From an uncultured cyanobacterium (GTDB lineage: Bacteria; Cyanobacteriota; Cyanobacteriia; PCC-6307; Cyanobiaceae), in NCBI GenBank assembly GCA_903917565.1, contig CAIXBB010000023.1, forward strand, positions 21,734 through 85,733: a stretch of DNA of 64,000 bases, read 5' to 3'. Of the stretch, positions 35,144 through 43,916 are shown piece after piece. Under the pieces are notes generated by a model, which worked only from the letters and a program-made list of their open reading frames with translations, ran no database searches and was not told the DNA's origin. Made by a program: the position numbers and the translations under genes. Positions within the stretch are counted from its first letter, which is position 1, and each line of letters opens with the position of its first letter.

Positions 35144-36069
35144 GGGTCCTGGGGCCTCAGCCTGCGGAGCATCTCTTTGCCTGCGTTCTTGATCCGGAAG
35201 CGCAGCGTCCCGAGTCGGTCGCCCACAGACGTGCTGGGGGCCCCCTCCAAGGGCAGGCTCGCCCAGGGCGTCTGCAGGCGAATCTCGAGGTAGCGTTGGC
35301 GCCAGGGGTGAGTGCAGCGATGGTGCCAGGGCTTGGCCACCCCTGACCCGGCGAAGTGGATCACGGCGGGACTGGTCCTGGCCGCCTCAGCCTGCCGGCC
35401 CTGGGGGGTGCCGGCATCGGTGTACTCCGGATGCATCCATAGATGGGGCAGGGCGTTGAAGCGCCAGTCGAGGGGCTGCCAGCGGGCCTCAAGCAGAGAA
35501 TTGAGCACGTCCTGGTCCCAGTGCTTGATGCGCTCGGGATGGGTGCGGGCAAACTCCAGGCCCGTGGCCAGGATGTTCTCCCTGCGCCAGCGGCCCAGAT
35601 CGATCAACATTGCTCCTGCGTTGAACACCAGGGAACCCTCTGCCAGGGAGAGGCGATTGCGGTCGAACTCCTGGTTGTGTTCCTCCACCGCACCGATGCT
35701 GTTCTCACCCAGGGCCGATTCCCAGAGATCCAGCAGGGAGTCGACCACGATCAGGTCGGAATCCAGATAGAGAACTTTCTCCACGGCATGGGGAAGGGCC
35801 GCGGGCAGCAGCAACCGGAAATAGGTGGCCAGGCTGATGTGGCCGAAAACCGGAAACCCAGCAAGCATTTCTTCATCGAGCTGGATGAAGGAGACAGAAG
35901 GCAGGAAGTCACCGAGATAGGCCGCCAATCGAGCCCGCTCCCCGGCATCAATGACACCGTGAAGGATGTAAACACTGATCGACTCAGCTGGATTAGAAAG
36001 CTGAAGGGACTTCAGCATTACGGCGCAATGCCGGATGTAATTGTTGTCGATCGTGCAGGCGATGATCAT
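35140..36069 (-). CDS. Family 8 glycosyltransferase
   Basis: This 309-residue GT-A enzyme resembles LgtC/WaaJ. It has IACTIDNNYIRHC, the HISLATYFRLLLP segment and YLDSDLIVVDS with the family DxD. It also has FNAGAMLIDL, HWDQDVLN and VIHFAGSGVAKPW, the late conserved histidine. Family 8 members are retaining and often transfer galactose or glucose from UDP. It is the first gene of the co-translated run (next gene by ATGA). The 97 bases upstream, to the ABC gene's end, are more A/T-rich than average and should contain its promoter. Confidence 0.88.
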   Translation of the reverse strand: MIIACTIDNNYIRHCAVMLKSLQLSNPAESISVYILHGVIDAGERARLAAYLGDFLPSVSFIQLDEEMLAGFPVFGHISLATYFRLLLPAALPHAVEKVLYLDSDLIVVDSLLDLWESALGENSIGAVEEHNQEFDRNRLSLAEGSLVFNAGAMLIDLGRWRRENILATGLEFARTHPERIKHWDQDVLNSLLEARWQPLDWRFNALPHLWMHPEYTDAGTPQGRQAEAARTSPAVIHFAGSGVAKPWHHRCTHPWRQRYLEIRLQTPWASLPLEGAPSTSVGDRLGTLRFRIKNAGKEMLRRLRPQDP

Positions 36070-36166
36070 TTGAGAATTCCCATCGTGATGGAGAACTCTC
36101 TAGGCAAGGATCGAGCCATGGGATGCTCACGATCGAGCCGGTTCATTGTCGTCAGGTTGGCGGCCA

Positions 36167-38086
36167 TCAAACGGGTGTCGCCGCCATTGATGTCTGGTTG
36201 GGATGCTTGGATTGATCGCTCCAGAGTTTTGCGTACAGGCCTGACTGGGCGAGCAGCTCGTGGTGACGGCCCCGTTCCTGGATTCTTCCCTCTGCCAAAA
36301 CACAGATGACGTCCGCGTTAACGATTGTACTGAGGCGGTGGGCGATGACCAGCACGGTGTGCTGGCGTTCGAACTGTTCGATCGCCTGCTGCACCAGGCG
36401 TTCACTTTGGCTGTCGAGGGCGCTGGTGGCCTCATCGAGAATCAGCAGCTCAGGTTTCCGCAGAATGGCCCTTGCCAGGGAGATTCTCTGACGCTGGCCA
36501 CCGCTGAGCCGATAGCCGCGTTCGCCGATCTTGGTTTCGTAGCCTTCGGGCAAGTCAGCGATGAAGCCAGCGGCCTGGGCCTTGGCAGCTGCGTCCTTGA
36601 TGTCTTCAAGAGAGGCCCTCTCGAGACCGAAGCCGATGTTGCTGGCGATGCTGGCATTGAAGAGAAAGGTGTCCTGGCTGACGACACCCAGCCTTTGTTG
36701 CCAGCTGGAGAGATTGATGGAATGGATATCGACACCGTCGATGAGAATCCTTCCACCAGTGGGATCGTAGAGACCTACCAGGAGATCGGCGATGGTGCTC
36801 TTTCCGGCGCCGCTGGAGCCGACCAGGGCGACGGTCTGACCACGGCCGATGCGGAGCTGGATGGAGGAAAGGGCCTCTGGAAGCTCGGGGCTGTAGCGCA
36901 TCGATAGATCATCCAACTGAATCCCATCGGTGATACCAGTGAATGGCACGCCTCCGGATCGGACGAATTCCTTGTCGTCGTCGCGCAGGATCTCGTTGAG
37001 GCGCTCCACATTGGCACTGTTAGCCGCATAGCTTGTGGCCAGACCTGTGAGACTTCCAACTCGCTGATTGAGTCGCTGGAGGGCAATGATGAAGGTCACC
37101 AGGCTTGGCAGGACGCCGCTGCTGCGGTCCTTGAATATGAACAGACTGAGTGCCGCAATCAGGGCAATCGAGATGATCGGCAGCATGTTGGAAATCGGCT
37201 GCACGAGGTTGGAGAGTTTACTCTGTCGGATTGAAAGTCGCTTACTTTCGTTGAGCAAAAACCGCAGTCTTTTCCTGGAGCTCTCCAGTTGACCTGTGCT
37301 GTGCAGCAACCGTAGACCCTGAATCTGCTCGTTCTGGTGGCTGGAAAGCTCCACGTTTACTACCTGCTGCTCCCTTGAAATACTGCGAATGCGTGGTAGC
37401 AGTAGCTTCTGGACGGCCTGCATGATGGCGGCCATGCCCGAGGCCACCAGAAGCAGCCACGGGGAGATGGCCACCAGGATGGCCAGATAGATCAGCAGTT
37501 GTAGGCTGTTCATCAGCAGCCCGTTGGCCAGGGAGATTTCCGTCTGGACAGTGCTGCCACCGGAGCCGACGTAGAGAAGCAGGTCGCCGACTCGGTACCG
37601 ACTGGCACAGCCAAAAGTCAGCGACAGCACCCGATCGTTCAGCTTGCCAGTGATTTCCGCGCCCATCCTGGATCCCATCACGGCGGTGCTGATGCTGTTC
37701 ACATAGCTGGTCACTGCCATCAGCCCCTGCAGAACCACGGCGGTGATCAGCAACAGCACGAAGATTCCATCGCGCCCGGTGCGGGTGCTGAGCGCACTGC
37801 TGAGCCAGTCGTGAAGCCAGTCGAACTGGCTCAGATTTCCGAGGATGGAAAATTTGCTCCAATCACTGTTCTCGGGGGCACTGATGAGGCTCACCGAAAG
37901 AAACACGATCCCGAGCGTGGCGCCTTCACTGAGGCTTGCGAGCAGGCTGGTACCAAAGTTCAGCGCCAGCAGCTTCCAGTATTTCTTCGCCGAGTGCCGA
38001 ATCAGGCGCGCTGCTGGTCTTTGGTCGGTGAAGGCAGCAAGAAGTGGGCCGGTGAGTCGTCTGGCGATGCGATGAAGTAAAGGCAT
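36167..38086 (-). CDS. ABC exporter half-transporter, MsbA/PglK-like
   Basis: The 639-residue protein joins a six-helix membrane domain (about 45-330) to one nucleotide-binding domain. That domain has Walker A (GSSGAGKST), the LSGGQRQR signature, Walker B (LLILDEATS) and the H-loop (VIAHRLS). It would work as a homodimer. PglK and MsbA relatives flip lipid-linked saccharides or lipids across the inner membrane. No Wzx-like flippase is recognised here, so this is the leading candidate for moving the lipid-linked unit. Peptide or drug export cannot be excluded. An ATG at 38086 is preferred over a TTG one codon upstream. The base composition is visibly lower in GC than its neighbours. Confidence 0.9.
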   Translation of the reverse strand: MPLLHRIARRLTGPLLAAFTDQRPAARLIRHSAKKYWKLLALNFGTSLLASLSEGATLGIVFLSVSLISAPENSDWSKFSILGNLSQFDWLHDWLSSALSTRTGRDGIFVLLLITAVVLQGLMAVTSYVNSISTAVMGSRMGAEITGKLNDRVLSLTFGCASRYRVGDLLLYVGSGGSTVQTEISLANGLLMNSLQLLIYLAILVAISPWLLLVASGMAAIMQAVQKLLLPRIRSISREQQVVNVELSSHQNEQIQGLRLLHSTGQLESSRKRLRFLLNESKRLSIRQSKLSNLVQPISNMLPIISIALIAALSLFIFKDRSSGVLPSLVTFIIALQRLNQRVGSLTGLATSYAANSANVERLNEILRDDDKEFVRSGGVPFTGITDGIQLDDLSMRYSPELPEALSSIQLRIGRGQTVALVGSSGAGKSTIADLLVGLYDPTGGRILIDGVDIHSINLSSWQQRLGVVSQDTFLFNASIASNIGFGLERASLEDIKDAAAKAQAAGFIADLPEGYETKIGERGYRLSGGQRQRISLARAILRKPELLILDEATSALDSQSERLVQQAIEQFERQHTVLVIAHRLSTIVNADVICVLAEGRIQERGRHHELLAQSGLYAKLWSDQSKHPNQTSMAATPV

Positions 38087-38192
38087 CAACGGAGAGGAAA
38101 AAAAATTGCAAAATTTCTAGTCAGGACTAAGGGCTTTGGCTGATGGAGGTCTCAGGTTAAAGCGAGGGTGCTCTTCGCCTCTGATCAGGACA

Positions 38193-38327
38193 CCTGACCA
38201 GAGCCGCCTTGGTCAGGGAATTGGAACACGAGCAGTTCATGACCAAGGAACAGCAAGGCGGTTTGAGGTCAAATCTAGGTCGTTACCGGGAGCCTGCACG
38301 AAGCTGGTCTGGTCCTTCCACGACCAG
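38193..38327. promoter_or_regulatory. Cluster of GACCA/TGGTC motifs with two inverted repeats
   Basis: Between the divergent ABC-exporter and TIGR03790-like genes, the 5-mer GACCA or its complement occurs six times in 135 bases. Two perfect inverted repeats are formed. CCTGACCA (38193-38200) pairs with TGGTCAGG (38210-38217), and CTGGTC (38304-38309) with GACCAG (38322-38327). A further TGACCA is at 38240-38245. This looks like a multi-site operator for a dimeric regulator. No regulator is encoded nearby. The rest of the 312-base gap (38087-38398) shows a T-rich stretch just upstream of the ABC start and nothing else recognisable. Confidence 0.5.
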
Positions 38328-38398
38328 TATGGGAAAGTTGGCCGTGGGTCTGGTTCACCCTCCGCAGGGCTTGACTCACGTCCAGGACCGCTCCTGGT

Positions 38399-39568
38399 TT
38401 GGTGGCTCCCCTGTCGTCCGCTCCTGAAGAAGCATCGATTCCGCCATGGCGATGGCCCTTCCGCCGCCGGGCTCCCACGCTGCTTTCGCTGCTGCTCTTG
38501 CTCGCATTAACGGCCAGTGAGGCCTTCCCGCGCAGCTCACGGGTGACCGGCGCCGAAACCTTTTCGCACGGTCCCCTCGACCATCGCCACCTGGCGATCA
38601 TCATCAATGCCGCTGACCCGCTCAGCGAGGCCATCGGCCGGACCTACCAGGCGGCCCGCCTGATTCCCCCGGACCAGGTGATCCGGGTGCGCTTCCCCCC
38701 CAGGAACGCGGAACTGAGCCCAGCTGTGTTCCGGCGCCTTAAGCGCACGGTGGACAGCCAGACCCCTGGGCATGTCCAGGTCTATGCACTGGCCTGGGCG
38801 GCTCCCTATCGGGTCGGCTGCCAGTCGATCACCAGTGCCTTCACCTTCGGCCTGGATCCACGCTTCTGTGCGCTCGGCTGCCGGACCACCGCCCTGAGTC
38901 CCCTGTTTGCCCGTGGCGATGTGAGGCGTCCCTGGGACCAGCTCGGGGTCCGCCCGAGCATGATGCTGGCGGCTACCAGCCTGGAGATGGCCAGGCGTCT
39001 CATCCAGCAGGGTGTGGCCTCGGACGGCACGGCGCCTCCTGGGACGGCCTACCTTTTGAGCACTGGGGATGCCAGGCGCAACACCCGGGCCGCAGGGTAC
39101 GGCAGTGTACTGGCGGCGATGGGATCCCAATTCCGGGTGAGGGTCATCGCTGCCGATGCCCTGGTGGGAGCCCAGGACGTCATGGCTTACTTCACCGGAC
39201 TGGCTTTCCCTGTGGGGATTCGCACCAACCGCTACCGGCCGGGAGCCGTTGCCGATCACCTCACCTCCCTGGGCGGGCAGCTGACCGACAGTCCGCAGAT
39301 GAGTGCACTCCGGTGGCTCGAGGCCGGCGCCAGCGGCAGCTACGGCACGGTGGTGGAGCCGTGCAACTTCCCGGCCAAGTTTTCCGATCCCGGCCTGCTG
39401 CTCACCTACTACCGCCGCGGCGACACCTTGATCGAGAGCTACTGGCGCAGTGTGGCGATGCCCGGCCAGGGTGTCTTCGTCGGGGAGCCCCTGGCCAGGC
39501 CCTGGCCGGTGCGCGATGGACTCAGCCCTGGTGACGCTTCTGGTGCCAGGCCCAGGCGTGCTCGATGA
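38399..39568 (+). CDS. TIGR03790-like secreted protein (exosortase-associated family)
   Basis: The product (388-389 residues) has an N-terminal signal (basic PFRRR, then a leucine-rich stretch to about residue 44). The conserved core starts INAADPLSEAIGRTYQAAR, the hallmark of the TIGR03790 family. It later has a GYGSVLAAMG segment and an ASGSYGTVVEP motif close to the C-terminus. The family is uncharacterised, but it is known only from genomes that have an exosortase, which this locus also contains. It should act outside the cytoplasm. No PEP-CTERM tail is seen. The start is a TTG at 38399 or GTG at 38402, without a clear ribosome site. Its end overlaps the convergent galE by 47 bases. Confidence 0.8.
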   Translation: MVAPLSSAPEEASIPPWRWPFRRRAPTLLSLLLLLALTASEAFPRSSRVTGAETFSHGPLDHRHLAIIINAADPLSEAIGRTYQAARLIPPDQVIRVRFPPRNAELSPAVFRRLKRTVDSQTPGHVQVYALAWAAPYRVGCQSITSAFTFGLDPRFCALGCRTTALSPLFARGDVRRPWDQLGVRPSMMLAATSLEMARRLIQQGVASDGTAPPGTAYLLSTGDARRNTRAAGYGSVLAAMGSQFRVRVIAADALVGAQDVMAYFTGLAFPVGIRTNRYRPGAVADHLTSLGGQLTDSPQMSALRWLEAGASGSYGTVVEPCNFPAKFSDPGLLLTYYRRGDTLIESYWRSVAMPGQGVFVGEPLARPWPVRDGLSPGDASGARPRRAR

Positions 39569-40568
39569 TCGTTCCCAGTTCGGCGAAACGGGGCCGCCAC
39601 CCCAGTTCCTGGTGGGCCCGGGTGGCCCGGGCCACCAGCTGGGGAGGATCGCCCTCCCGCCGTTTGGCCACATGGGCCAGCAGGCCCCGGCCGGTCACGG
39701 CCTTGGCGGTTTCGATCACCTGCTGGACCGAGTAGCCCGTGCCGTTGCCGAGGTTGTAGATCAGGGGGCGGCGTTCGGTCTCCTCCCGTTCCCGCAGCCG
39801 CAGCAGCCTTTCCAGGCCCAGGACGTGGGCATCGGCCAGGTCGGCCACGTGGATGTAGTCCCGGATGCAGGTGCCATCCGGGGTGGGGTAATCGTCGCCG
39901 AAGATCTGCAGGTAGGGTTCCCGCCCGCTCATGGTGTCAAGCACCCTTGGGATCAGGTGGGTTTCCGGGTCGTGATCCTCACCCAGGTCGCCATCGGGAT
40001 CGGCGCCGGCGGCGTTGAAGTAACGGAAGATCACGCTGGGCAAGCCATAGGCCGCCGCGAAGTCGGTGAGCAACTGCTCCACCATCCACTTGCTGCGGCC
40101 ATAGGGATTGATCGGAGCCTGGGGATGGTCTTCGGTGATCGGCACCTGCTGGGGAATCCCGTAGGTGGCGCAGGTGGAGGAGAAGACGATCGGCAGCGGC
40201 CGCTCTGTGGCCACCAGCGCCTCCAGCAGGGTGAGGGTGTCGCCCAGGTTGTTGCGGTAGTACTTGGCAGGATCACTCACCGATTCGCCCACGTAGGCAT
40301 AGGCGGCGAAGTGCAGCACCGCCTCGATGGGCTTGCCCTCCAGGGCCGTCCCATCAAGGGCGGGGTGGCGGCCGCGCAGCAGGGGCTCGAGCACTTCACG
40401 GTCGCCCACCTGACCCAGAACCAGGGGAACCTTCAGGGTCTTCTCAACGATGTCGGCGTGGCCATAGACCAGGTTGTCCAGGACAACGGGTTCATGACCT
40501 GCCCGCGTCAGGGCCCTTACGGCATGGCTGCCGATGTAGCCGGCTCCACCGGTGACGAGGATCCTCAC
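39522..40568 (-). CDS. galE: UDP-glucose 4-epimerase
   Basis: This 348-residue extended SDR converts UDP-glucose and UDP-galactose (and perhaps the N-acetyl forms). The TGGAGYIGSH nucleotide motif, SSTCATYG and NPYGRSKWM (catalytic YxxxK) are intact, and the length is standard. The GTG start overlaps the GDP-fucose synthase stop in GTGA. UDP-galactose may feed the GT8 enzyme in this locus or the UDP-galactopyranose mutase near 55 kb. The gene ends convergently inside the last 47 bases of the TIGR03790-like gene. Confidence 0.95.
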   Translation of the reverse strand: MRILVTGGAGYIGSHAVRALTRAGHEPVVLDNLVYGHADIVEKTLKVPLVLGQVGDREVLEPLLRGRHPALDGTALEGKPIEAVLHFAAYAYVGESVSDPAKYYRNNLGDTLTLLEALVATERPLPIVFSSTCATYGIPQQVPITEDHPQAPINPYGRSKWMVEQLLTDFAAAYGLPSVIFRYFNAAGADPDGDLGEDHDPETHLIPRVLDTMSGREPYLQIFGDDYPTPDGTCIRDYIHVADLADAHVLGLERLLRLREREETERRPLIYNLGNGTGYSVQQVIETAKAVTGRGLLAHVAKRREGDPPQLVARATRAHQELGWRPRFAELGTIIEHAWAWHQKRHQG

Positions 40569-41533
40569 AGACGCACCTCAGCGCCGCTGGCCCGCTCACT
40601 GACGAACTCCGCCACGGTGCGCCGCAATCCCTCCTGCAGAGGGATCTGTGATCGCCAGCCCAGGGCGGCCAGGCGGCTGACATCCAGCAGCTTGCGAGGG
40701 GTGCCGTCAGGTTTGGAGCTGTCCCAGGCAATTCGGCCGCGGAAACCCACCGCTTCGGCCACCATCGTGGCCAGATCCTCAATGCTCACGTCCGTTCCTG
40801 TCCCCACGTTGATGTGCTGAATCTCCCCGGAGCCCGGTTGCCAGTGGCGCAGGCAGAACAGGGCTGCAGCCGCCAGATCATCGACATGGAGGAACTCCCG
40901 TCTTGGGCTGCCGCTGCCCCAGCACACCACCTCCTCGGCACCGGCCTCGCGGGCCTCCTGGAAGCGCCGGATAAGACCCGGCAGCACGTGGCTGTTGGTG
41001 GGGTGGTAGTTATCGCCGGGGCCGTAGAGATTGGTGGGCATCAGACTGATCGCGTCAAAGCCATGTTGTTGTCGCAGGGCGCGGCATAGCTGGATGCCCG
41101 TGATCTTGGCAATGGCGTACCACTCGTTGGTGGGCTCCAGCGGGCCCCCGAGCAGGGCCTCTTCGCGGATCGGCTGATCGGCCAGCTTGGGGTAGATGCA
41201 GCTGCTGCCAAGGAAGAGTAGGCGTCGGGTGCGATGCCGCCACGCATTCTCGATGACGTTCTGCTGGATCTTGAGGTTGTCGAGCAGGAAGTCGGCGGGA
41301 TAGGTGGAGTTGGCCAGAATTCCCCCCACCCTCGCTGCCGCAAGCACCACGACATCGGGCCGCTGATCGGAGAACCACGCCGCCACCGCAGGACCGTCCA
41401 TCAGGTCGAGGTCTGAGCGGCCCACGGTGAGCAGTTGCTGGTGGCCTTCTGCCTTGAGGCGTCGGGTGATGGCCGAACCTGCCATGCCGCGATGGCCGGC
41501 AATGAAGATCCGATCGTTCAGTGAGATCAGCAT
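40565..41533 (-). CDS. fcl: GDP-L-fucose synthase
   Basis: The 322-residue SDR enzyme converts GDP-4-keto-6-deoxymannose to GDP-L-fucose by epimerisation and reduction. The nucleotide motif is FIAGHRGMAGSA, and the active site is LGSSCIYP with NEWYAIAKI (YxxxK). The LYGPGDNYHPTNSHVLP segment is typical. It follows gmd on the same strand with about 130 bases between, and overlaps galE. The ATG at 41533 has GGAGA at good distance; an upstream GTG at 41557 would add eight residues. Confidence 0.95.
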   Translation of the reverse strand: MLISLNDRIFIAGHRGMAGSAITRRLKAEGHQQLLTVGRSDLDLMDGPAVAAWFSDQRPDVVVLAAARVGGILANSTYPADFLLDNLKIQQNVIENAWRHRTRRLLFLGSSCIYPKLADQPIREEALLGGPLEPTNEWYAIAKITGIQLCRALRQQHGFDAISLMPTNLYGPGDNYHPTNSHVLPGLIRRFQEAREAGAEEVVCWGSGSPRREFLHVDDLAAAALFCLRHWQPGSGEIQHINVGTGTDVSIEDLATMVAEAVGFRGRIAWDSSKPDGTPRKLLDVSRLAALGWRSQIPLQEGLRRTVAEFVSERASGAEVRL

Positions 41534-41663
41534 GGGGATTGTCTCCGGCCCGTGCACAGAGGCAAGGGGTGGCGGACCGCTGGAGCAGGTGCAGCTCCCT
41601 TGGAGATCCGCTTCAACGAGAAAGGGTCACAAGCCTGACCATAGCGGCGTTTCGGATGTCGGC

Positions 41664-42788
41664 TCATGGCGCGGCCTTCAGTCCGACCTGAGGAGGATTC
41701 TCCATGGAGCTGACGACGGTGAAGCCCTCCCGGCGCAGCGTGGCCTCTTTGGCGGCTTCCTCCTTGTCGGTGGCGACCATTTCAGCCACCAGCTCCTCCA
41801 ATGTGGTAGTGGGTGTCCATCCCAACCGTTCCCGGGCGCGGGTCGGGTCCCCGAGCAGGGTCTCCACCTCCGCTGGCCGGAAGTAACGCCGGTCGATTCG
41901 CACCACCGTGGCACCGGTGTCACGCCGCGCGCCCGTCTCCTCAACCCCGCTGCCCTGCCAGACAATGCCGCCCCAGCCGAGTTCTTCGGCGGTGAGTTCG
42001 ATGAACCGTCGCACCGATTCCTGCCGGCCCGTGGCGATGAGGAAGTCTTCGGGTTGCTCCTGCTGCAGCATCCGCCATTGCATCTCCACGTAGTCCCTGG
42101 CGTGACCCCAGTCGCGAAAGGAATCCAGGTTGCCCATGAACAGGCCTTGATCGAGACCGGCATCGATGCGGGCCAGGCCCCGGGTGATCTTCCGGGTCAC
42201 GAAGGTCTCGCCTCGACGGGGACTTTCATGGTTGAACAGAATACCATTGCAGGCATACATGCCATAGGCCTCCCGGTAATTGACCGTGATCCAGTAGGCA
42301 TAAAGCTTGGCCACGCCGTAGGGACTACGGGGGTAGAACGGAGTGGTTTCTTTCTGGGGGATCTCCTGCACCAGGCCGTACAGCTCGCTGGTGCTGGCCT
42401 GGTAGATGCGGGTCTTACCCGTGAGCCCCAGAATGCGGACGGCTTCCAGGATGCGCAGGGTTCCGAGGGCATCGGAGTTGGCAGTATATTCGGGACTTTC
42501 GAAACTCACGGCAACGTGACTTTGAGCCCCGAGGTTGTAGATCTCATCCGGTTGAATCTGCTGAACGATCCTGATCAGATTGGTGGAGTCCGTCAGATCT
42601 CCATAGTGCAGAACAAGCCGTGGATCCCGTTCATGGGGGTCCTGGTAGAGGTGATCGATCCGGTCGGTGTTGAAGCTGCTGGCCCGCCGCTTGATGCCAT
42701 GCACCACATACCCTTTCTCCAGGAGCAACTCCGTCAGGTAGGAACCGTCCTGACCGGTGATCCCGGTGATCAGAGCCGTTTTGGTCAT
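41664..42788 (-). CDS. gmd: GDP-mannose 4,6-dehydratase
   Basis: The protein (374 residues from the ATG at 42788) catalyses the first step from GDP-mannose to GDP-fucose or GDP-rhamnose. [15 protein letters not shown] gives the NADP motif, STSELYG the catalytic Ser/Glu and [10 protein letters not shown] the Tyr/Lys pair. The [17 protein letters not shown] segment is family-specific. With fcl next to it, GDP-fucose is the expected product. A long open frame upstream of the ATG is not coding. Confidence 0.95.
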   Translation of the reverse strand: MTKTALITGITGQDGSYLTELLLEKGYVVHGIKRRASSFNTDRIDHLYQDPHERDPRLVLHYGDLTDSTNLIRIVQQIQPDEIYNLGAQSHVAVSFESPEYTANSDALGTLRILEAVRILGLTGKTRIYQASTSELYGLVQEIPQKETTPFYPRSPYGVAKLYAYWITVNYREAYGMYACNGILFNHESPRRGETFVTRKITRGLARIDAGLDQGLFMGNLDSFRDWGHARDYVEMQWRMLQQEQPEDFLIATGRQESVRRFIELTAEELGWGGIVWQGSGVEETGARRDTGATVVRIDRRYFRPAEVETLLGDPTRARERLGWTPTTTLEELVAEMVATDKEEAAKEATLRREGFTVVSSMENPPQVGLKAAP

Positions 42789-43079
42789 GGAGTGATGGGT
42801 GATGGGTTCAATGGGAGGAGGTTCCTCGTCGGAGGGCAGGAGCGCAGATTGCTCCCCCCGTTGCCCCAGGCCTGCCGTGATCGTCTGGTGCCGCTGGGAG
42901 CTTAGCCGGACGCTCGTGGTTCGTCGTCCGACGGGTTTACGTTCCAAAGGTCCGACCGCGGGCGGGGCAGGCCAAGGGAAGGGATGGTCACCAGCCCTTG
43001 CATCACTACAACAAATGGACCCATCCAGTCTGGACAGGCCCACGCAGGATTGGGATCCGAACAGCAACCGGATCCTGGC
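42789..43079. other. Intergenic region upstream of gmd
   Basis: This gap of 291 bases separates the polysaccharide locus from the housekeeping run. It must contain the gmd promoter, but no convincing -10/-35 pair was found. Near its right end, directly after the Bax-inhibitor-like stop, is the hairpin listed separately. No RNA gene or frame of useful length is visible. Confidence 0.4.
43053..43075 (-). terminator. Hairpin downstream of the Bax-inhibitor-like gene
   Basis: GGATCCG (43053-43059) and CGGATCC (43069-43075) form a seven-base perfect stem with a nine-base loop, five bases beyond the gene's stop. There is no T run, so intrinsic termination is only possible, not shown. Confidence 0.4.
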
Positions 43080-43841
43080 TCAATCGCGACGACCCCCACC
43101 CTGCAGGGCGATGATCAGCCGGAGGATGAAGATGAAGAGGTTGATATAGGTGAGGTACATGCCCAAGGCACCAGCCATGTATTGGTCGTCGCTGTAGGTG
43201 CGCGGCATCGTGTAGAAATCGACGAAAGCCGCTCCGACGAAGATCACCGTGCCTAAGCCGGCGATCATCAGCTCGAAAGTACCTCCAGTGAAGATGGCCG
43301 GGGCAAACAGGCCACCCACCAATTGCACCACCATGGCGATCACCAAGCCGATGATGCCCAGACCAACCACTCCGCTGAGGGCTTGGCCGACGTTGTCGCT
43401 CATGCGGCGGCCAAAAAAGGAGGCGATCACGAAGGTGATGCCCGTGGCCAGGGCGGCGGTGCCAACGGCGCCGACACCAGCCGCCGTCACGGCGTAGCTC
43501 ACGATGCCGCTGAGTGTGAAACCGGTGATCAGGCTGTAAGCCGTGAGGATCGGCAAGGCGGTGCCTACGTTGCCCTTCATGGCGGCGTTCTGGGCCACGA
43601 AGAAAAGAATGAAGTTGCCGATCAGGGCTACCCAGAACAGGGGCATGAACAGGGCCGGCGCGCTGGCCATCAGGGACATGCCACCGAGGACACCACCAGC
43701 GGTGAGAACCATGCCGCCACCCACGTAGGGGAGGGCCTTGTTGACCACGTTGGGGCCGATCAGGGCCCCGGACTGGGCCTCGCGGATCGCTTCCTGGAAA
43801 TTGCTGCTGGCCGGCATGGCTTCGATGGGATCAGATTTCAT
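43080..43841 (-). CDS. Bax inhibitor-1/YccA family membrane protein
   Basis: The product is a 253-residue membrane protein with about seven helices, the usual size and topology for the bacterial BI-1 (YccA/YbhL) family. The C-terminal part has the acidic segment FVDFYTMPRTYSDD and ends in a helix with charged tail, as is typical. Bacterial members bind or leak cations, and YccA modulates the FtsH protease. Its role in cyanobacteria is not established. It lies 75 bases after phoH on the same strand, at the end of the ftn2-ffh-rpsP-phoH run. Confidence 0.85.
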   Translation of the reverse strand: MKSDPIEAMPASSNFQEAIREAQSGALIGPNVVNKALPYVGGGMVLTAGGVLGGMSLMASAPALFMPLFWVALIGNFILFFVAQNAAMKGNVGTALPILTAYSLITGFTLSGIVSYAVTAAGVGAVGTAALATGITFVIASFFGRRMSDNVGQALSGVVGLGIIGLVIAMVVQLVGGLFAPAIFTGGTFELMIAGLGTVIFVGAAFVDFYTMPRTYSDDQYMAGALGMYLTYINLFIFILRLIIALQGGGRRD

Positions 43842-43916
43842 CCATCCTGCCAGCGGCCACCCCAGGCTGGTAGGGACACCTGTGCGGATCTCCCTATCGG
43901 AGGCTGGGGGCCCGGA

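Noticed and set aside
35140..38400. Genomic island boundary suggested by lower GC around GT8 and the ABC exporter
   Set aside because: No integrase, transposase, tRNA or flanking direct repeat was found; composition alone is not enough.
38136..38510. Plus-strand frame of 124 codons before the TIGR03790-like gene
   Set aside because: It covers the divergent promoter region with the GACCA repeats, has unlikely composition and no homology-like segment.
40565..41557. Longer start of GDP-fucose synthase at GTG 41557
   Set aside because: The ATG at 41533 has a better ribosome site and begins directly before the conserved nucleotide-binding strand.
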